Below, one piece after another: positions 45,768 to 55,236 of a stretch of 64,000 nucleotides of DNA. Source of the stretch: Tsukamurella pseudospumae (GTDB lineage Bacteria; Actinomycetota; Actinomycetes; Mycobacteriales; Mycobacteriaceae). The stretch covers positions 124,001-188,000 of the forward strand of contig NZ_LSRE01000012.1 in assembly GCF_001575205.1 (NCBI RefSeq), written 5' to 3'. The translations under genes were made by a program, and so were the position numbers. The notes beneath the pieces are model-generated. The model was given only the letters and a program-made list of their open reading frames with translations, ran no database searches and was not told where the DNA came from. Each line of letters begins with the position of its first letter. Positions within the stretch are counted from its first letter, which is position 1.

Positions 45768-47176
45768 GCGCTCGGCGCGTTCGACGGTGCCGGGGCCTCC
45801 GACCGTGCCGGCGCGAGCCGGGTGAGCAGTAGTGCCTCGGCGAGCGCGGTGCGCCGCAGTTCACCGGGGTCGACGGACTCGTTGGGGGCGTGGATGCGGC
45901 ACTGCGGCTCCTCGACGCCGAGCAGCGCGATCTCCGCCTGCGGTGCGGCCTTCCGCAGCTGCGTGCACAGCGGGATCGACCCGCCCTGGCCGCTGAAGGC
46001 GACCTCGGCACCGTCGTACGCCTCGGCGAGGGCCTCGCGGAGGACTGCGTAGGCGGGACCGGTGGTCTCCGCGGCGAAGGGCTCGCCGACGGCCTCGATG
46101 TGCGCGTCGACGTGCGCGCCCCACGGCGCGTTGTTGCGCAGGTGCGCTAGGAGCAGCTCGGTGGCGGCGTGCGGGTCGGTGCCCGGGGGTACGCGCAGGT
46201 TGAGCAGGGCGGCGGCGCGGGGCTGGATCGCGGCGGCGGCCGTGGCCGTAGCGGGGGCGTCCAGGCCGATGACGGTGAGCGCGGGGCGCGCCCACAGCTG
46301 GTCGGCGATGGTCCCGGAGCCGAGGATCGCGGCATCGTCGTAGATCGCGGCGTCGGTGGCGAACTGCGCCGGATCGTAGGGCTCTCCGGCCCAGCGGGCC
46401 GAGCTGTCGAGCCCGTCGATCGTGGTGTTGCCGAAGCCGTCCCGCAGGGTCGCGAGGAGGGCGATGAGGGCGGCGAGTGCGTCGGGTGCGGCGCCGCCGA
46501 AGGCGCCGGAGTGCAGGTCCGAGGTGCCGGTGCTGACCTCGACGCGGACGTTCGCAGCGCCGCGTAGCGAGGTGGTCAGCGTCGGCCGGCCGACCGCGAC
46601 GTTGCCGGTGTCGCCGATGACGATGAGGTCGGCCTGCGCGAGCTCGGGACGCTGCGCGACGAGGTCCTCCAGACCCACGCCGCCGCCCTCCTCGGAACCC
46701 TCGATGACGATGCGCACGCCCACGGGGAAGGTCCCGTCCTCCCCGCGGACCGCGCGCAGCGCTGTCAGGTGCGCCACGAGGTTGCCCTTGCAGTCCGCGG
46801 CGCCGCGGCCGTACCAGCGGTCCGTGCCGTCCGGGCCCGGCCGGGTGGTCAGGGTGAACGGGTCGGACTCCCAGGCCTCGCTCGGGCCGGGCGGCTGGAC
46901 GTCGTGGTGGCTGTAGAGCAGCACCGTCGGCGCGCCCTCGGGTGCCGGTGCGTGCCCGACGATCGCGATGGACCCGTCGGAGGTCGTGATCCGCTCGACG
47001 TTCCCGATGCCCGCCTCGGCGAAGGCCTTCGCGACCCACTCCGCGGAGGCCGCGTTGGGCTCCGGGCCGAACTCGGGGGAGTCGTGCACCGACGGGTGCG
47101 CCACCAACTCGGCGAGGTCCGAGCGGGCCCGGTCCATCAGGGATTCGACGGTGCGCCGCAGGCTGCTGTCGGTCAT
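45764..47176 (-). CDS. M20-family dipeptidase
   Basis: 470 residues. Metal ligands can be seen in LLYSHHDVQPP, GRGAADCKGNL and VIEGSEEGGGVG (catalytic Glu pair), then ADLIVIGDTG. The insert dimerisation domain is at ~205-330. The C-terminal GQGGSIPLCTQLRKAAP and CRIHAPNESVDPGELRRTAL carry the last His ligand. Cytoplasmic peptidase of the CNDP/DapE-like group; exact dipeptide unknown. It is divergent from the lipoprotein array. Confidence 0.9.
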   Translation of the reverse strand: MTDSSLRRTVESLMDRARSDLAELVAHPSVHDSPEFGPEPNAASAEWVAKAFAEAGIGNVERITTSDGSIAIVGHAPAPEGAPTVLLYSHHDVQPPGPSEAWESDPFTLTTRPGPDGTDRWYGRGAADCKGNLVAHLTALRAVRGEDGTFPVGVRIVIEGSEEGGGVGLEDLVAQRPELAQADLIVIGDTGNVAVGRPTLTTSLRGAANVRVEVSTGTSDLHSGAFGGAAPDALAALIALLATLRDGFGNTTIDGLDSSARWAGEPYDPAQFATDAAIYDDAAILGSGTIADQLWARPALTVIGLDAPATATAAAAIQPRAAALLNLRVPPGTDPHAATELLLAHLRNNAPWGAHVDAHIEAVGEPFAAETTGPAYAVLREALAEAYDGAEVAFSGQGGSIPLCTQLRKAAPQAEIALLGVEEPQCRIHAPNESVDPGELRRTALAEALLLTRLAPARSEAPAPSNAPSA

Positions 47177-47251
47177 CGGTTCACGATAGCGCGGCGCAGA
47201 GAGCCGATAGGCGTCCCGTGGTTCACTGAGATGACTCTGGAGGAGGAATCC

Positions 47252-48418
47252 ATGGTGCGAAAGTCGATCGCAGCGGTGGGGGCGGCGCTGCTGCTCGCGG
47301 GCTGTTCCACAACGGTGGCGGGCACACCCGAGGCCGATCCGTCGGGGATGCCGAGGCCGGACACGGGCTCGTACGCGACAGCTCCGCGGACCGTCGAACC
47401 GATGACGGAGAAGGTGCAGGCCGCCGCGGAGGGGTTCCGGATGATGGAGATCATCCCGCTCGCCACCCAGATCGACGGCTCGGTCCGGTACCCGGGGAGG
47501 CCGGGCTTCGGTCGGATCTCGAGTTCCATCGGGTCAGCCATCGGTGACGGGGTCGGCACGGCGCTCGAGGGCCTGGAAGTGGGGGCGTACACGTCGGCCG
47601 GCGACAAGGCGCCGGGCTCGAAGTCGACCGATTCCGGTAAGGACCTGATCACGGGCGTGTTCCGGTTCAAGGACGAGGCCGCGGCGCGCGCGGCGGTCGG
47701 CAATCCGGCCGTCTTCGCCGACGACAAGGGTTTCGCGGGTTCCACGCCGACACCGAAGGTGCCCGTGACCGTCCCGGGATACGCGGACGCGAAGGCGTAC
47801 ACGAAGACGACCACGTACTCGACCAGCACCGTCGGACTGCTCGCGAGCGGGCGGTACGTCCTCGCCGGCTGGACGACGGGCTCGCTCGACTGGGTCAAGA
47901 AGTTCTTCGACCTGCAGATCCCGGCGTTGAAGGACTTCACGCCGACGCCGGTGGACAAGTTCTCCACCCTGACGCGCGACCACGACGATCTGCTCACGTA
48001 CACCCTCGCGGAATCGACCCCGACCATCTACCAGGCCACGCTGAACGCCCGGACGATGACGCCCATGCAGAGCGATATCACTGCTGCCGTCAAGGATTTC
48101 GCCGACGCCGGCGTCGACTACATCGCCCGCGCCGGGAACAACGTCTATCGTGCGCGGGACGCAGCCGGTGCCTCGCTGCTCGCGGATCGGTTCATCACCG
48201 AGACGCGGACCTTCTACGCCGGGTCGACCGAGTCTAAGCCGAAGGGGGTGCCGGGCGGGCGCTGCCTGACCTATCCCTCGTACTCCGGATCCAAAGACAC
48301 CCGTACGTACTGCGTCGCGCCGGTCGGGCGCTACCTGGCGGAGGTCTCCGATACGCAGCAGACGCGCGCGAACCAGGCCATCGGCGCGTCGTACCTGATC
48401 CTGCAGGGCGTGAAGTGA
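47252..48418 (+). CDS. Tandem lipoprotein 1 (DUF7373-like)
   Basis: 388 residues. The signal peptide ends in the lipobox LLLAGC, followed by STTVAGTPEADPSGMPRPD. Shared family blocks are WVKKFFDLQIPALKDFTPTP, VDKFSTLTRDHDDLLTYTLA, and a C-terminal pair of Cys (GRCLTYPSY and TRTYCVAPVGRYLAEV). I recall this as a DUF7373-type family from Nocardia and Tsukamurella; function unknown. A good AGGAGGA site precedes ATG 47252. First of three paralogues joined by 4-base overlaps. Confidence 0.85.
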   Translation: MVRKSIAAVGAALLLAGCSTTVAGTPEADPSGMPRPDTGSYATAPRTVEPMTEKVQAAAEGFRMMEIIPLATQIDGSVRYPGRPGFGRISSSIGSAIGDGVGTALEGLEVGAYTSAGDKAPGSKSTDSGKDLITGVFRFKDEAAARAAVGNPAVFADDKGFAGSTPTPKVPVTVPGYADAKAYTKTTTYSTSTVGLLASGRYVLAGWTTGSLDWVKKFFDLQIPALKDFTPTPVDKFSTLTRDHDDLLTYTLAESTPTIYQATLNARTMTPMQSDITAAVKDFADAGVDYIARAGNNVYRARDAAGASLLADRFITETRTFYAGSTESKPKGVPGGRCLTYPSYSGSKDTRTYCVAPVGRYLAEVSDTQQTRANQAIGASYLILQGVK

Positions 48419-49581
48419 GAGTCCGCGCGGCACTGGCCGTCGTGGGTACGGCGCTTCTCCTCGCATCCTGCTCGTCCACGATCGCGGGTACTCCGGTCGC
48501 GGACCCGTCGGCGGTGCCGAAGCCGGACGTCGGCTCGTTCCCGACGGCCCCGCGCACCGTCGGCTCGCTCACGGACTCGCAGGCACGTGCTGCCGAGGGC
48601 TATCGCATGGCGGAGATCATCCCCATGCCGCCCGATGTCGATCCCTCGCAGCGGTACAACGGATCGATATCGGTCGGAAAGCCCAGTCTCGGACTGTCGT
48701 TCGGTGAGGGCGTGGGCAGTGCGCTCAAGGACATGGAGGTCGGCGCGTACTCGTCGGCGCAGTCGACCAAACCCGGCGTCTCGACCTTCGACACCCCGGG
48801 CACATCGCTGCTCATGGGCTTCGCCCGGATGAAGGACGCTGCCGCCGCGACGGCGGCGGTGTCCGACCCGGCGATCCTGGCGGCCGAGAAGCCTCAGTTC
48901 AGCACCTCGGAGCCGGCGAAGGAACAGGTCGCGATCCCGGGCTACTCGGCCGCGAAGGCCTACCGGATGACCTGGCCGTCGACCAAGACGGTGTCGATCG
49001 TGGCGGTGCTCGCGAGCGATCGGTACGTACTGTTCACCTACACCACCATGACCGCGGACGCGGTGAAGAAGTTCTTCGACCTGCAGACCAAGGCGCTGGG
49101 CGGCTTCACGCCGACTCCTGTCGACAGGTTCAGCACCCTCACCAAGGATCGGGACGACCTGTTGAAGTACACCCTGGCGGGCGAGGGCAACCGTGACGTC
49201 GTGCTGCCGGCGCGGACCGCGGTGGTCAACCAGTCGGACATCACCGGATCGGTGAAGAACTTCGCGGACGCCGGTGTCGATGTCGTCGCCCGCGCGGGCA
49301 ACACGGTGTACCGCGCCAAGGATGCGGCCGGTGCTCGGCTGCTCGCGGACGCGTTCGTCGCGGAACTCAAGGGCTTCTACGCCGGCAACACGGCCTCCAC
49401 GGTCAAGGGCGTGCCGGGCGGTCAGTGCCTGACCTATCCGCCGTACAAGGGGTCCAAGGATTCCCGGAGCTACTGCGTCGCCCCGGTCGGTCGGTATCTC
49501 GTCGAGGTCTCCGGCACCCAGCTCGAGAAGACCAAACAGGCCGTCGGCGCGTCGTACCTCGTCCTGCAGGGGGCGAAGTGA
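48415..49581 (+). CDS. Tandem lipoprotein 2 (DUF7373-like)
   Basis: 388 residues from a GTG that overlaps the previous stop. Lipobox LLLASC. Closest of the three to copy 1: AVKKFFDLQTKALGGFTPTP, ADAGVDVVARAGNTVYRAKD and GQCLTYPPYKGSKDSRSYC line up residue for residue. This points to a recent duplication. The protein is extracytoplasmic and membrane anchored. Confidence 0.85.
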   Translation: MRVRAALAVVGTALLLASCSSTIAGTPVADPSAVPKPDVGSFPTAPRTVGSLTDSQARAAEGYRMAEIIPMPPDVDPSQRYNGSISVGKPSLGLSFGEGVGSALKDMEVGAYSSAQSTKPGVSTFDTPGTSLLMGFARMKDAAAATAAVSDPAILAAEKPQFSTSEPAKEQVAIPGYSAAKAYRMTWPSTKTVSIVAVLASDRYVLFTYTTMTADAVKKFFDLQTKALGGFTPTPVDRFSTLTKDRDDLLKYTLAGEGNRDVVLPARTAVVNQSDITGSVKNFADAGVDVVARAGNTVYRAKDAAGARLLADAFVAELKGFYAGNTASTVKGVPGGQCLTYPPYKGSKDSRSYCVAPVGRYLVEVSGTQLEKTKQAVGASYLVLQGAK

Positions 49582-50756
49582 AGACCCGCGCGGCACTGGT
49601 GGTCGCCTCGGTGGCTCTCCTCGCAGCCTGCTCGACGACGGTGCCCGGCACCGCCGTCGTCGACCCCTCTGCGGTCCCGAAGCCGGAGTACGGCTCCAAC
49701 CGCATCGAGCCCCGGGATGTCGGGACGGCCGACACCGCACTGGGTCTCGTGCTCGAGGGACGTCGGATGGCGGCGACGTCGCCGCTCGTCTTCGACATCG
49801 ACCCCGCGATCCGCTACAGCAGCCAGGTGGAGACGGGGCGGCTCAACACCGGGCAGCGCAGCGTGAAGTTCATGATCGGGCAGCTCGGTGCGGACGCCTT
49901 CCGCGATCACGAGGTGGGTTTCTTCATCGGCGCGAGCGATCAGAAGCCCGGTGTCCGCAGCTCCTCGACCACGAAGTCCCGCGGTATCACGGTCGGGGTG
50001 CTGCGCATGCCGTCGCCGGCTCGAGCGGCGGCCGCCGTCACCGTCGGCCTGCGGGGCCGCGAGCCCGATGCGGACGCGGAGACTCCGGAGAAGAAGACGA
50101 TATCGATTCCCGGTTACGACAAGGCGATCGCGTACTCGCAGGCGTTCAAGACCGGCACTCCGAACGTGGCGTTCCTCGCGTACAAGCAGTTCGTGATCTT
50201 CAGCTACGGCTCCTTCTCGCCGGTGCAGATCCAGAGGTACTTCGACGAGCAGACCAAGGGCCTCGACGGCTTCACGCCCACCCCCGTCGACAAGCTCACC
50301 ACGCTCCCCGTCGACGACTCCGGTGTCGCGAAGTACACGCTCCCGCCGAGCACCGAGGACCCCACGCGCACAGGAACACTGCCGATCACGGTGGCCCTGC
50401 AGAACCAGCTCGACGTCACCAGTGCCAAGAAGGCCTTCGACGATGCCGGCGTCGACGCGGTCGGCGTCGGCAACAGCACCGTCTACCGCGCGAAGGACGC
50501 GGCAGCGGCGGTCCGGATGCAGAAGTCCTTCGTCGACGACGTCCGGAGCTTCTACTCGACGAACACGCCCATCGCCGCGAAGAACATCCCGGGCGTGGTG
50601 TGCATGGTGCTGCCGATGTACCCGGGCAGCTCCATCACCACCAACTGGTGCATCGCCACGGCGGGCCGATTCGTCGTCGAAGTCGCTGCGGGGCAGCAGC
50701 AACAGGTCGTCCAACGCATCGGCGCCGAGTACCTGATCCTGCGGGACGTGAAGTGA
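49578..50756 (+). CDS. Tandem lipoprotein 3 (DUF7373-like)
   Basis: 392 residues from GTG 49578, again overlapping the preceding stop. Lipobox LLAAC. More divergent than copies 1 and 2, but it keeps YFDEQTKGLDGFTPTPVDKL, DDAGVDAVGVGNSTVYRAKD and the C-terminal Cys pair (VVCMVLPMYPG and TNWCIATAGRFVVEV). Last gene of the array; a strong terminator follows. Confidence 0.83.
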   Translation: MKTRAALVVASVALLAACSTTVPGTAVVDPSAVPKPEYGSNRIEPRDVGTADTALGLVLEGRRMAATSPLVFDIDPAIRYSSQVETGRLNTGQRSVKFMIGQLGADAFRDHEVGFFIGASDQKPGVRSSSTTKSRGITVGVLRMPSPARAAAAVTVGLRGREPDADAETPEKKTISIPGYDKAIAYSQAFKTGTPNVAFLAYKQFVIFSYGSFSPVQIQRYFDEQTKGLDGFTPTPVDKLTTLPVDDSGVAKYTLPPSTEDPTRTGTLPITVALQNQLDVTSAKKAFDDAGVDAVGVGNSTVYRAKDAAAAVRMQKSFVDDVRSFYSTNTPIAAKNIPGVVCMVLPMYPGSSITTNWCIATAGRFVVEVAAGQQQQVVQRIGAEYLILRDVK

Positions 50757-50785
50757 GGCGCGCGGCGCCGCAACAGCGCTGACGA

Positions 50786-50818
50786 CGAAGGGCGCACCCT
50801 CGCCGGGTGCGCCCTTCG
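50786..50818. terminator. Bidirectional terminator after the lipoprotein array
   Basis: Perfect 14-base arms (CGAAGGGCGCACCC and its complement) at 50786-50799 and 50805-50818 with a 5-base loop, between convergent genes. Confidence 0.8.
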
Positions 50819-50834
50819 GTCGTGAGCCAGTGGG

Positions 50835-51296
50835 TTACTTCGCCTCGGCCTCGGTCTTGATGTGGGAGAGGGTCTGCTTCATGCCGACCAGCAGGCCGCG
50901 CTCGAAGTCCTCGTTGCCGCCCAGGAGCGCGGCGACGAGGCCGCTGCTCACCGCGGTCGTCTTGCCGCCGGCCGCCTCGCGACGCTCGACGACGGTGGTC
51001 TTGTCGCCGTCCGGCACCAGGGTGAAGCTCCAGACGGTGTGGTTCTCGGCCACACGGAAGGCCACGCGCTCGTTCGTCGTGAACTCGGTGACCCGGGTGT
51101 TGGTGGGCCAGACCTTCCAGCCCTGACGGTTGATGTTCAGCATCCGGCTGCCGACCTTGAGCGGGCCGCCGAACACGAACACCTTCTTGCACTGCGGGCT
51201 GCGACGGCCCATCGCCTCGAGGTCGGACACGACGGTCCAGACCTTCTCCACGGGCGCGTCGATCACGACGCTCGACTCCAATACGGGGGTTGCCAT
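50835..51296 (-). CDS. SRPBCC (START-like) family protein
   Basis: 153 residues. ESSVVIDAPVEKVWTVVSDLEA is the usual polyketide-cyclase/START N-terminus, then HTVWSFTLVPDGDKTTVVERRE and a C-terminal helix. These bind small hydrophobic ligands or act as lipid carriers; the ligand is unknown. Divergent from groEL. Between 51297 and 51573 lie the CIRCE elements and one GACGGTGC octamer. Confidence 0.82.
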   Translation of the reverse strand: MATPVLESSVVIDAPVEKVWTVVSDLEAMGRRSPQCKKVFVFGGPLKVGSRMLNINRQGWKVWPTNTRVTEFTTNERVAFRVAENHTVWSFTLVPDGDKTTVVERREAAGGKTTAVSSGLVAALLGGNEDFERGLLVGMKQTLSHIKTEAEAK

Positions 51297-51372
51297 GACC
51301 GGATCCTACCCAGCAGTAGGAAGCGCCCGACGGTGCCGTGCTTCCGCCCGTGGCGGAACAGCCGGCATCGAC

Positions 51373-51399
51373 CTTGCACTCGACCCTGTCGAGTGCTAG
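51373..51399. promoter_or_regulatory. CIRCE element 1 (HrcA operator)
   Basis: CTTGCACTC-N9-GAGTGCTAG; one base off the TTAGCACTC consensus in the left arm. It overlaps a candidate -35 box TTGCAC (51374-51379). Confidence 0.75.
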
Positions 51400-51406
51400 A
51401 AACGAC

Positions 51407-53199
<1,793 letters not shown>

Positions 53200-53224
53200 G
53201 TCCTTCCCCCTCGGCTAGGGATTC

Positions 53225-53264
53225 AAGGGCCCGGCATCGTCGCAAAAGACGGTGCCGGGCCCTT
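53225..53264 (+). terminator. groEL terminator
   Basis: 17-base arms with one G-T mismatch (53225-53241 and 53248-53264), loop GCAAAA, then a short CCCGTTTCTG tail. The right arm contains one GACGGTGC octamer. Confidence 0.8.
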
Positions 53265-53289
53265 CCCGTTTCTGCCCTCGACCTGCGCA

Positions 53290-53351
53290 TTGTCACTTTA
53301 CGGCGAAGCTAAGTGACAACATTCGCGTCATGCGGGGATTCTTGTCACTTT
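53290..53351. repeat. Three TTGTCACTT half-sites
   Basis: TTGTCACTT at 53290-53298 pairs with AAGTGACAA at 53311-53319 (12 bases between), and a third copy in direct orientation lies at 53342-53350, overlapping the end of the XRE gene. Possible terminator stem for the XRE gene or a binding site. Confidence 0.4.
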
Positions 53352-54190
53352 CGGCGGGAGGCTGCAACGTCACGAGGAACGGGCACCCGCCGCACCAGGG
53401 CGTCGAGTACGGCCACCGTCGCGGTGCCTTCTTGGGCCTGGTATGCCACGACGAGTTGCCCCGGCGCCGCGGCGACCTCGAGCGTGGACCATTCCAGTTC
53501 GAGAACTCCCAACTCGGGATGTGCGATCACTTTGCCGCCGTTGGTCTTGGCCTGAACCTCACCATCGCCCCACAGGCGGGCGAAGTGCTCGCTGCGCACC
53601 GAAAGCTCGCCGACGAGCGCCATCAATCGAGGATTCGACGGGTTCGGGCCCGAGAGTGCCCGCAGGTTCCCGACTGATTCCCGGGCGACGGTGTCGAAGT
53701 CCAGGAACACCTCTCGCGATCGGGGGTCGAGGAACAGGGACCGCACCATGTTGTCGCCGACTTCGAGCCCGATCCCGCGATGCAGTTCCCCACCCGCCGC
53801 GTTGGTCCCGATGAGATCGAGGAGCGAGTTGGTGACGATCGTCGGGTTCGGCCATGAATCGAGCAGGCGGCGGACCACATCGGACATCTCGTCGACCACC
53901 TCGCCGCCACGACCATCGGGAAGCTCCGCGAGTTGTGCGAGGTGGGCAGCACCGTCGGAGTCGAGCTGGAGAACTCCCGCGAGCGCGGCGACCACGGCGG
54001 GGGACGGCCTGCGGTCCCGCCCTCGCTCCAGGCGCACGAGGTATTCGACGCTGATTCCCGCTTGCGCTGCGACCTCCTCGCGTCGGAGGCCCGGGGTGCG
54101 TCGTACGCCCATGGCGCGCAGCCCGAGCGCCTTCGGGTCGACGCGTTCGCGGCGCGCGCGGAGGAACTCACCCAGCACGTTGTCGGTCAC
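53345..54190 (-). CDS. XRE/MmyB-like helix-turn-helix regulator
   Basis: 281 residues. HTH at ~5-70 (LGEFLRARRERVDPKALGL, then PGLRREEVAAQAGISVEYLVRLERGR). The C-terminal MmyB-type ligand domain contains SWPNPTIVTNSLLDLIGTN, DPRSREVFLDFDTVARESV and EVQAKTNGGKVIAHPELGVL. MmyB-like domains are thought to bind a small lipid or metabolite. GTG 54190 is preferred; ATG 54208 is possible. Divergent from the SDR gene, which is its likely target. Confidence 0.88.
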   Translation of the reverse strand: MTDNVLGEFLRARRERVDPKALGLRAMGVRRTPGLRREEVAAQAGISVEYLVRLERGRDRRPSPAVVAALAGVLQLDSDGAAHLAQLAELPDGRGGEVVDEMSDVVRRLLDSWPNPTIVTNSLLDLIGTNAAGGELHRGIGLEVGDNMVRSLFLDPRSREVFLDFDTVARESVGNLRALSGPNPSNPRLMALVGELSVRSEHFARLWGDGEVQAKTNGGKVIAHPELGVLELEWSTLEVAAAPGQLVVAYQAQEGTATVAVLDALVRRVPVPRDVAASRRK

Positions 54191-54292
54191 CCGTCCCACG
54201 CTACCCATTCGTGCAGGTCCAGCCAGGTAGTGCGGCTACCCGGCAGTGACGCGGCCTTCTTGGCATCGGACGTCTCCGCGAGGCTCGATCCC

Positions 54293-55042
54293 ATGACAGA
54301 GACACAGAATCTGATCGGCCGGACCGCGCTCGTGACCGGAGGAGGTTCCGGTATCGGCGCCGCGACCGCGGTCGCCCTGGCTGCGGCCGGTGCGCGGGTG
54401 GGAATGATCGGTCGTCGTGCCGACCGGCTGGCGGAGGTCGCAGCAGCGACGGGAGCTGTGTTCACCTCGGCCGATGTGACCGATCGGAACGCGCTGACGC
54501 ACGCGATCGCGGAGGTCCGCGCGCAGACCGGGCCGTTCGACCTCGTCGTCGCGAACGCCGGCGCCATGCTCCCCGCTGCGTTCGATTCCGCCGATCCGCT
54601 GGACTGGGACCGGATGATCGCGACCAACATCACGGGTCTGCTCACGACGGCCCGTGAGTCGATCGGCGATCTCGCGGCGGCCGCCGAAGCCGGAGGCGCT
54701 GCCGATCTGATCCTGATCAGCTCCATCGGCGCGCACATCGTCCTCCCCGGATATTCGGTCTACAACGCGACTAAGGCGGCGGTCACGCACCTCACAACGC
54801 ACCTGCGCGGTGAGTTCGGGCCGCGGGGTGTGCGGGTGCGGGCGATCGAGCCGGGGATGATCGAGTCGGAACTGGCAGCGGGAGTCACGGACCCGGACGC
54901 CGCTGTTGCCCTGCGCGAGTACGCCATCCAGAACCCGCCGATCCCGGCATCCGCCATCGGCGACGCCGTGGCCTGGAGCGCGGCGCTGCCCACGGGTGTC
55001 AACGTCGCCTCGATGATCGTGCTCCCCACGGCGCAGGGCTGA
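54293..55042 (+). CDS. Short-chain dehydrogenase/reductase
   Basis: 249 residues. Cofactor motif TGGGSGIGAATAVALAAAGA with VGMIGRRADRL suggesting NADP preference, NAG in VVANAGAM, and the catalytic Ser, Tyr and Lys in LISSIGAHIVLPGYSVYNATKAA. Substrate unknown. It is paired with the divergent MmyB-like regulator, an arrangement frequent in Actinobacteria. Confidence 0.9.
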   Translation: MTETQNLIGRTALVTGGGSGIGAATAVALAAAGARVGMIGRRADRLAEVAAATGAVFTSADVTDRNALTHAIAEVRAQTGPFDLVVANAGAMLPAAFDSADPLDWDRMIATNITGLLTTARESIGDLAAAAEAGGAADLILISSIGAHIVLPGYSVYNATKAAVTHLTTHLRGEFGPRGVRVRAIEPGMIESELAAGVTDPDAAVALREYAIQNPPIPASAIGDAVAWSAALPTGVNVASMIVLPTAQG

Positions 55043-55050
55043 CCGCGCCG

Positions 55051-55146
55051 GCAGCAGAAATCTTCAGCGGCTGCAGATACCTCCGCTCGCCCCGAGAATC
55101 CACGGGGCGAGCGGAAGTGTTCGCTGCGCCCGGCGATTTCTGCTGC
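55051..55146. repeat. Nested inverted repeats between the SDR and htpG
   Basis: Outer arms GCAGCAGAAATC (55051-55062) and its perfect complement (55135-55146) enclose an inner hairpin with 12-base arms CCGCTCGCCCCG (55083-55094) and 55103-55114. The inner stem fits a terminator for the SDR gene; the outer pair is unexplained. No gene lies in 55043-55236. Confidence 0.65.
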
Positions 55147-55236
55147 GCCGGGCGCGTGACCGGTACCCCCTCCGCCCGATCGACATCGGGTTGGCAGAAT
55201 CGTCGGCGCACCAGTCGTACGAGAGAGGCGCGAGAC

